Source: Nepenthes gracilis
Lineage: Eukaryota > Streptophyta > Magnoliopsida > Caryophyllales > Nepenthaceae
NCBI GenBank assembly: GCA_033239525.1
Contig: BSYO01000011.1
Coordinates: 8,275,973 to 8,339,972, forward strand
Direction: 5' to 3'
DNA length: 64,000 bases
In this document: piece after piece, positions 56,651 to 64,000 of the stretch
How the letters are laid out: the number at the start of each line of letters is the position of its first letter
How positions within the stretch are numbered: position 1 is the stretch's first letter
The notes under the pieces: generated by a model
What the model saw: only the letters and a program-made list of their open reading frames with translations
What the model was told of the DNA's origin: nothing
Database searches by the model: none
Translations under genes and position numbers: made by a program

Positions 56651-59600
56651 CTGGACAGGCAGTAAGAGTAAAGGAGATTGGCATTAACCATTTCTTGTAG
56701 GTGTCAGCGAGCTCTCAGTCAGTAAAACCTCATAGCATATAGCATATATCATTCCACCATACTAGAGATCAAATCCCGCCCACGGTTATAATTACTAAGA
56801 GGACGACATAATGAAGTATTCTGATAAAATTCACTTTAAAAAGTACCTGTTCAGATCTACACCATCACCGGGAGGAAAGTAGAAAAGGAGCCTCTGGAGA
56901 AGAAGTGTAGCTGCATTTCTGTTACGTGCAATGAGCACTGCATTCGGGCCAGCATCAAAAGTATAAGCTACCTGCCAATTTTGTCAAAACTGCCTTCGCT
57001 TTAGACAAGAGGATTTGACAACGCATTAATGGAAGAGCCCTAGTCATCTTAGATTTCTGGAGCAAAAGAAAACACCCACTACCAAAACCTAAACAGCCTA
57101 AAAAAATGCAGGTCAAGTGTAAGGTTCATCGAAACAATTTACTCAGAGGTTTATGCAATTGGTGGATCTATAGTTCCGTCTCAAAAGGAAAACTACAACT
57201 CCATCTGCACAACAGACAATGCATAATTGGAGAAAAAAAGGTGAAGAATATGACTCAAAGAATTAAAAATTAAAAACTTTAAATTCCTCAAGATTAACAC
57301 ACCAAGTGACTATAAAGTTTTGAGTTAGGTGATGGCCTAGGCTTTCATAGTCCCACGTTGACCCCCATGAAACATTATCAATATTGTGGCAAACACAGAT
57401 ATTTCAACTCGAGGAATTTAATCTTAGTTGAGGGAGGGAGGGAGATCCCACTATACAAGGGGGGATGCAGAGGAGATACAGTTTCCACATGCAGTAATTC
57501 AGTTTCCAATCACTCAATTCATGCAAGCATCCAACTTTAATCAGCAATGTGCATCAATAGGCTAATACTTTTTTCCCAAGAACAACAGTGTTAGTGTTGA
57601 TTGTCTACAGTGGAGAATTAGTTCATTTTGGCTACTTGTATCCAAACTATCAACCTTGATCAGAGAAGCAAACCTGCGGTGTTCCTTCAGTGCGATTCCA
57701 CTTTTCCACAATGCTGATGATCCTGAAATATGATCAACTAATTCCAATTATTATTCAATTGGTCAGTATTTCAAAATGATGACTGTTGGAAAATATTGAA
57801 CAGACAAGAGGGAAAACAGACTGACCTATGGGATGTATCATTCATGTAGAATATTGGTGGATAGGTGTCCAGGCAAACGGCGTGAAATTGATTACTATCA
57901 GCACAAGTCAGGTGAGCTAAAGTCGGAAAGTCACGATTTTTAATGGCTTCTTCCATCTGAAGTATGCGTTTTGGCACCACTTCCTAAGACATTCACATGA
58001 ACTTGACATAGAAATATAAAAAAAACTACAGATCTGAGAAAGACCACAAACACTCACATGTGTGTTTAAAAAAAGGCACAGTGGAACACGTAATTGCAAT
58101 GAGAAATCAATCAGACTAATTTTCCAGATGTCAGATGTACAGACTTGCAGTAAGACAACTTAATTAATGTCAGCTGAAACAAAACTCAATAATCAATTAG
58201 ACACCTACCATGCTGTAAAACGAACAATACTAAAATTGAGGTCCACATGACATCTGGTCAACAATTGAAAAGATCCACAGCTTTTACAGACAGACGAAAA
58301 ATCATTTTAGCAGGCCCCGATTTTTGAAACTATCTATTTAGTTTACACAGTTTCTCCATTGTTTGGTCATTAATTCTGCATAGTTTTCCCTTCCATAAAG
58401 TAATCCAGGCAGAGAGGCATATTGACTATATGTAAGAAACGTAAGAAACAAATCTCACACAAAATGTTGGTAATTACCACTCAGATAAAAGGGGAAGCAC
58501 AGGAAAACCAAAACCAAAATCATATATCAGACTACTTAGAACTAGAGGAAAACTAGGGTGTGCTTAGAGTGAATAAGCCAGATCTAGAATTTCTACCCAG
58601 GTAAAATATATTAACAATTTTCCAAAGAAAAATTTGGCCAAGTAACTGAATTTAGATCCAAAAGATACCTGTGCTCTATACTTTAAAAGCATGCTAGTTT
58701 CCACACTATTGTGCATCCCAATAGTACTGCTAGTTTCTTTTTGTCGTGAGCTAACCTGTCATCAATATGCTCAGCATTAAAACTACGAGTACAGAAATTT
58801 ACTCCTCCCCTCCCAACAAGAGAGAGAGAGAGAGAGAGAGTGCACACAAGGACAGAACACATAATATGGGAGTATTGAAGTTTGATTTGACACATGAACT
58901 TAGTGGTTTATTAAGGATTTCAATATATTGCAATTATCAGTCTTCCAAGCACACTTAAAATGAGTGTGAGTCTGATTTTAGGACAAAAAATTAACGTAAG
59001 ATGACCCAAAATTTTTCATGGCAAAAAAAGCAGTCAACAAACAGAAAGAGCTTCAGGAAGAAAAGAAATTCCATTTCCCCACTTCAGAAAATTTCACATT
59101 AATGTGCCCCAAAAATTATTCAAGACTATTGATGTATAATGTGACATAGCTGCCGACTCAGCAAAGTTCCAATTAAGGTCCATGGTACATCATCAATGAA
59201 AAATCACATCTTGAGACATGATAATTGACTTCATATGTATATAAATTCGAACTCATACATAGGATGAACCAGTGCACGAGGCTCCTTGATTGCATGGTAA
59301 ATGTGTATACAATATTGTCCCTATATTGCAAAGGGGTTGTTTCTGAATTGATGACCTCTAAATTATAATAAATCAATCTTACTATTAGGCTGAAGCTTAC
59401 TCTCCGCAAACTCCTGATAAATTTATGATTCTTGGCTAAACATATGATAGTAATTTTTTTTTTTTACAGGAACAGACATGTAAAAGTGAATTGGGTAAAA
59501 GAAAACATGCGATGAAAAGATGGATAACCACACTTAAGAAAGCAGCTGTCTCAATAATGGACTAAAAATTAGTTAGATGGTCAATCCTTTTTCAATGACA

Positions 59601-61442
59601 AATATCGGCTCATTTTTTGAGCTAGAAGAGAAAAGTATGAATCTGTCAGATATTCCAAGTTGTGACATAACATAAATTCAAAACTTCACATTAAAAAATG
59701 TGAAGAGTGGATATAAGACAGGATTAGTGGAAGCTCTTGCTCCACCAAACTTCTTTGAGACTTGACACTATCTTTAAATCTAAGAAACTTGTAGGTTTGC
59801 CTTCAATTGTAATTAAAACGTGTTTGGTGAGTTGGTCAATCAACACATTTATCACTTTCCCCTCTTAGAGAGAAAGCACTGTTTTTTTCTCTTTTCTTTT
59901 TCTTTGGGATAATATATCATAAGCAAAAGGTCATAAGTTTATATGCAAAAAGGAAAAGAATCAGGCAATAGTTTTATATAAATATGAAACTAAAAATAAT
60001 AGAAGAAATTGAAATATGACTAAGAATGAGAAGGAAATGGCACTGATACACAGAGTGCTAATATGCAAATTGAAACTGGTGATGCAGCAGAGAGTTTTGC
60101 CAAAAATAAATTCAATTGATTACCACTGTTATTTCTCTTTTAGATCTCTAGATACTTGCACCTTATTTTTCCATTATCATATACTTTTTTTTTTCTTGTA
60201 AACCCTTTTAGACAATGGTATTTGAGTCTTTTCATAATAGAATAAAAAGGATATGAAGGTGATGGAGAAATTGCTTCTATTTTAGAGAGATAATAATGAA
60301 GGACATTGCTCAATTGAAAATGAAGGGGCAAACTTGCATCTCCCCCATAATTGACGAGGTTTTTAGCTGAAAGCATCATTTTTTTTTTCTTTTTTTCTTT
60401 TTTGAAACCACTAGCAAACTGGGAATTTGTTATCCTAAGAATATTTTCTTCACAGGTAAGATGTTGGGGTGGGGCCTGTTGGAATTAATCCATGTCAATG
60501 GCCTGGGCAAGTGGGCAGTGCACCCTAGGCTATCATTGCCACTAAGAATTTAATTGAGCTTTAATTAAGGTAGTTCCTACAACTATCAAAGCTAATCAAG
60601 CATGGAAAACCAATTCCATAGCTTAACACTATCTGTTTAGCCCATGCCACATAGAAATGAAAAAAGCATACCACAGCAATGAAAATGACAAGATCATCCC
60701 AATGCTTCTCATCAACAATCTGAATGGCTCTGCTGTCAGTTCCATCCTCATTCTGGACATACACATGCATAGACAGTTAAATTCAGGCATCAAATAATGG
60801 TAAGTTCTCTTGACCCAAAAAAATGAAATGAGTAGAGAAAAAATATGCATAATTTGGACTTACTTTCCCCATATTCCACTTCACAAAACCACCATAAAGA
60901 CTGCGACAAGCACTGCCAGATCCCTGCCTATATAGGGAAAGAAAAAAATTTATAAAGTATGACAACCACTAGTTGAATGCAATCTCCATCATCCAATTTG
61001 TTTGAGATGCACTATCTCTAGTATACCAATAAGCAAGATGACTTGAATGGTAGTAAGGAGAGATACACAAATCCACAACAAATGCATTAGATACATTTTA
61101 TAGGCAACATATTACTAAACACTATTGATATATATATAAAAAAATGATCTTATGTGAGGGTATCATTCATGGGAACTCATATAATTGTTATCTATTAAGA
61201 CTGAAAATTCCCTGATTCTTTACTGGCTCTCATGGTTCTTGGCAATTCTAGACAGGGTTGTCACATACTACTGGCTACCTACTACGTTTTCTTTTTCTCA
61301 AAGAAAAAAGGAACTGAAACCAGATAAGCACCAGTCATAGGGAAGGATGACATTATTAATGAATCCGTACATAGATACCTTGCTATAGCAGAGAGCTTCC
61401 CATGATCTTCACTCAAATTCATGAGCTTTGCAAGGGCAAAAA
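56428..61442 (-). CDS. MVD: diphosphomevalonate decarboxylase, 3' part (eight exons)
   Basis: Catalyses ATP-dependent decarboxylation of mevalonate 5-diphosphate to isopentenyl diphosphate, the last step of the mevalonate pathway. Eight exons on the minus strand, 61442-61379, 60927-60864, 60752-60672, 58755-58669, 57983-57826, 57722-57674, 56971-56847 and 56650-56428, join in frame to 282 residues and a TGA stop, about two thirds of the usual length of roughly 420. All borders are GT/AG. Visible motifs are [20 protein letters not shown] (substrate-phosphate binding Ser and Arg), [48 protein letters not shown] with the catalytic Asp, and the C-terminal [15 protein letters not shown]...TGLPK. 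The ATP-binding loop and N-terminus are beyond the right edge. The frame is intact, so the gene looks active. It faces BASS4 tail to tail. Confidence 0.95.
56847..56971 (-). CDS. MVD: MVD exon with catalytic DAGPN motif
   Basis: 125 nt; acceptor aattggcag, donor gtactt. Encodes [19 protein letters not shown] to [11 protein letters not shown] plus two bases of a Ser codon. Confidence 0.95.
57674..57722 (-). CDS. MVD: MVD exon (49 nt)
   Basis: Acceptor atatttcag, donor gtttgc. Encodes [16 protein letters not shown]; its first base completes the Arg codon of TSHR. Confidence 0.94.
57826..57983 (-). CDS. MVD: MVD exon
   Basis: 158 nt; acceptor gtcttag, donor gtcagt. Encodes [42 protein letters not shown]. 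Confidence 0.95.
58669..58755 (-). CDS. MVD: MVD exon
   Basis: 87 nt; acceptor gacag, donor gtatct. Encodes [20 protein letters not shown] and SMLLKYRAQ. The family usually has ETSPLLQHRAK here; this copy has [11 protein letters not shown]. Confidence 0.92.
58756..60671 (-). other. largest complete MVD intron, plus the other MVD introns
   Basis: 1.9 kb between the exons at 60672 and 58755. AT-rich, no coding signal, no element recognised. Other MVD introns: 56651-56846, 56972-57673, 57723-57825, 57984-58668, 60753-60863 and 60928-61378; nothing of note seen in them. Confidence 0.7.
58819..58840 (+). repeat. (AG)n microsatellite in an MVD intron
   Basis: Eleven perfect AG units, 64 bp upstream (in gene direction) of the exon at 58755, where it forms a CT run. 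Confidence 0.97.
60672..60752 (-). CDS. MVD: MVD exon
   Basis: 81 nt; acceptor atgtccag, donor gtatgc. Encodes [18 protein letters not shown] then DDLVIFIAV. Confidence 0.94.
60864..60927 (-). CDS. MVD: MVD exon
   Basis: 64 nt; acceptor ctatatag, donor gtaagt. Encodes (R)[20 protein letters not shown] and K. Choosing tatag over the downstream cag completes the Arg codon and keeps the RQGSGS box. Confidence 0.95.
61379..61442 (-). CDS. MVD: MVD exon (first one in the window)
   Basis: 64 nt; acceptor attttgcag, donor gtatct. Encodes (V)[20 protein letters not shown] and two bases of Arg. The next upstream exon (with the ATP loop) is not found up to 64000. Confidence 0.94.
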
Positions 61443-62474
61443 CTGCAAAATTGGAATGTAGACAACCTATAAATTTAGCAGAAATACCTACTGATCTTTC
61501 AGAGGTATTTAAGCACACATAAGAAGTGGCCCACTTCAAGAGAAATCTAGAAAATGGTACATGTGGCTAAAATAATGCACCAAAAACACAACCGGAATCA
61601 CATAACATTTCTTTTAGTTCTAGGAACAATAATGGTGCCAAAGATTGTGTGCCGCTAAATTCTAAGACTTCTGAAATTCAAACTAACAGGAAATGGCACT
61701 GAAATATCTTCAATCTAACAAATAACTGGGAATTGCTTATCTTACCTAATTTTTAAATAAAAAAGGAGTAGAATATTAACATCAGCAATGAGCCCTAGTG
61801 ATTTCACAATATATATGTATTTGCATCACATAAGCCATGCAACATTTTGGAGCATTTGATGCACCAGTAAAGTATACAATGTTGACAACCCTAGATCACT
61901 AACTTGTGCTTGGTATAACTAAGCAAACACTACATGCTATAGCTACTAGCCTAGTACTGATTCATAGGAAATGTTTATTTACCAAGTGGAACAACAAACT
62001 GGAAACCCTGTATTTAGGACTTGCAGTGACAAAAATTCCACATTATCCCCCAAAAAAATAAAACAAAATTGTTAGGTCTCCTATATCGGGTTGGTTATAT
62101 AAATCCTTGTCCCATTGCACTTTACTTAAAGCAGAATCATTTGGAAGTTCAAGCATTTTTGAATTTGTTTTATCACTTTGCTCTAATACCTCTATTGCAT
62201 CTAACATCACTCAGATTACAAATTCATATGATGGATTAACTCTCCTACTTTTCCAATTTCCAAACTATATTAAATGACCTTCCCATTTTTTTTAGGTATC
62301 ATTTTCAGTTGTAGGTAGGATTACTTTATCATGACCTATAAATCATTGGTTCAATTCATGAAAACAACCTCCCAGCAATAAATGGATAAAACTACGTAGA
62401 CTTGATCATCCCCAAACCAGCAATAAAGTAAATAGCACCCTAGGTACTATTTCCACTTGATGATGAATGTGTTC
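61443..62474 (-). other. MVD intron, left of the LINE
   Basis: Intron sequence without coding signal; ends at the T-rich run that marks the LINE tail. Confidence 0.65.
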
Positions 62475-64000
62475 ATTTCTTTTTCTTTCTTTTTAATTAC
62501 TAAGCTAATAAAGGAAGAAGATCACAAAGCTACAACATCTAGCATGGCAAGGTGGCAGTTTATCCAGCACTGCCCCGCCGTGAGAACTCCTCTTGAAAGA
62601 ATTTGGTGAACCCTGGTGGTTACAAGACCCATTCACAGTACTCCACATTTAGGCTTCTACACAAAGTAGCAAGGAAATCTGCCGCAGCATTCCACCTGTG
62701 ATGTTGACAGCCATGATTGAGTCCGATTTAATAATGATCTTTTTGAACCTGTGATTCCACGCAGCTTAAGAGCCCAAAGGTTTGCTTTAAGTTCAGCAGT
62801 CAAAATGTTGGTCTTTCCGAGAGAACCTGGGAAACCAAACATTCACCTTCACAGTTCATCCTTTTCAACACCTCCCAGGCTTGCCAAATTATCCGTTCCA
62901 AGCCCAGCATATGTGTTAATTTTGTACCACTCACTAGTGGAAGCTTTCCAGACACACACTGTCTGTTCTCAGCACTCAGCTGAGATAACCTTGAGAGAAG
63001 AGCCATGTGATTAAGGTCTTCAGCAAACACACATATCTTGCAGGACATCATCTTCTTTGTAGTCTTTATTCATAATTGCACTGTCCTGCCACTTCCAAAG
63101 CATCCAATTTGTAGCCAGAAACAGGCAGGAATTGAAATCTTTGTGGTGGGAGAGAATGTTAGAAAAAATCCACATATGAAGAACAGAGTGAGCACCTGAA
63201 TTGCAGGCCCTTCCCAGAAAGCTTCTCCAGACCTGTTTAGCTTTGATGCAATCTCTGAAGATATGTGTAATTGTTCCCAGCTAACCACAAACATAGCATG
63301 CATCTGTGGAGAACATGTTCCTTCTCCCCAACTCATTAGGGAGAAGTCTGCTTTTCTTGATTAGTGCTACAGAAAAACCTTATATTTGGGAGGAAACTCT
63401 GACTTCCATATTCTGCTCCAAAAGTTGTGGCCATTCACGCGCTTATTCTGAAGGATCTCATAATTTCTATGGCTGTGTATCTTCCTGAACAGTTACCCCA
63501 AGAAATTGTGTTGTCCAAAGAAGGGCACTGAGAAATATTAACACCATTCAGTAGCAGGCCAACTTCAGCGCTACTTTTACCTTCGATGATTCCACAATAA
63601 CAAGAGCCCTCTGGGGGGGAGATAATCAGCAAAAGTTCAGTTGGCTTCCTCAGCTAGGATCAGACTACAAGCTTTGTCAATAAGAGACTTATCAACATCC
63701 CATATGTCCTTCCAAAATATGACCGTTCTTCCCTTACCAATCATCATTCTGAGACCTTTTACAACCAAATCTCTGGCCTTCACAATGCTCCTCCAAGTGC
63801 TTGAGGTTCTCCATTGAGGCTTCACTGTCAAAAAGTTGCTTCTTCGTAGATATTTGGCTTAAAGTACTTTGACCCACAGCATCTTGAAGAAACTCCACAC
63901 CAACTTTCCCAGGAGCACCAGATTACTTTCCTTGAGTGCCTCAGGCAGAGGCCTCCTGCTTTCTTAGGCCTACAGCTATCTTCCCAGTTGTCTAGGTGTG
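62475..64000 (-). mobile_element. LINE (plant L1-type) 3' end in an MVD intron, cut by the window
   Basis: The minus-strand translation has, in order, WRSIVKARDLVVKGLRMMIG, KGRTVIFWKDIWD (about 63800-63690), a zf-RVT zinc finger (CYVCG...HIFRDCIKAKQVWRSF, about 63300-63215), then an RNase H-like domain (KINTYAGLGTDNLASLGGV; GFPGSLGKTNILTAELKA, about 62930-62770). Frameshifts and stops break it. The A-rich tail in element sense appears as ttctttttctttcttttt at about 62477-62494. Same orientation as MVD. Confidence 0.82.
62640..63840 (-). pseudogene. LINE ORF2 C-terminal remnant (zf-RVT and RNase H)
   Basis: The coding part of the LINE above: the 'ribonuclease H protein' type tail seen in many plant LINEs. 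Stops and frame changes show it is not functional. The endonuclease and RT should lie right of the window. Confidence 0.78.

Noticed and set aside
61443..62474. Search for the next upstream MVD exon (FPTAAGLASSAAG loop)
   Set aside because: No matching minus-strand coding sequence was found; the exon must be right of the window.
1..64000. Defence, toxin, phage or biosynthetic gene cluster
   Set aside because: All coding signal is explained by two host genes and degenerate transposable elements.

Overview
The window is nuclear DNA of a flowering plant. It is AT-rich, has introns with GT/AG borders, and is packed with plant LTR retrotransposons, Au-type SINEs and MITEs. There is no sign of an organelle, bacterium or virus. 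I cannot name the species. Very long TE-filled introns fit lineages such as palms, orchids or magnoliids, but that is only a guess. Two ordinary nuclear genes are present, both cut by the window edges and pointing tail to tail. On the + strand (1698-32541) lie the last six exons of a BASS4-like plastid sodium/metabolite cotransporter gene. On the - strand (61442-56428) lie the last eight exons of a diphosphomevalonate decarboxylase (MVD) gene of the mevalonate pathway. All fourteen exons join in frame with correct splice sites. Nothing suggests a functional link between the two genes. 

Nearly everything else is old, broken, nested transposable elements, which I resolved by finding paired LTRs, primer-binding sites and fragments of gag, RT, RNase H and integrase. 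BASS4 intron 1 (1720-11529) holds an Au SINE, then a Ty1/copia element (A). A Ty3/gypsy chromovirus (G1, 4921-10939) split copia A, and a GATAT-rich MITE sits in the G1 integrase. BASS4 intron 2 (11604-30499) holds a minus-strand Ty3/gypsy element (G2, 12957-30065). G2 carries a minus-strand copia (C), an unclassified 4.6-kb insertion (U), a second GATAT MITE and a plus-strand copia (B). A third GATAT MITE is in intron 3. 

Between the two genes, 33538-55639 is a single Tat-lineage Ty3/gypsy element about 22 kb long. It hosts two related long-LTR Tekay/Del-like gypsy elements: T1 (34498-39309, plus, most of gag-pol deleted) and T2 (45259-53390, minus, degenerate gag-pol). The LTRs of T1 and T2 explain the AAT microsatellites, the GA/CT-rich tracts and the tandem ~46-bp repeats. 

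The right end (about 62475-64000) is the 3' end of a LINE in an MVD intron, in the same orientation as the gene. Take the elements away and the two stop codons would be only about 1.8 kb apart, and BASS4 introns 1 and 2 would each shrink to roughly 1-2 kb. I found no tRNA or rRNA gene, no CRISPR array, and no convincing novel host protein gene. The best leads are the GATAT MITE family, the T1/T2 pair, the unclassified insertion U, and an unrecognised antisense ORF upstream of the Tat 3' LTR.
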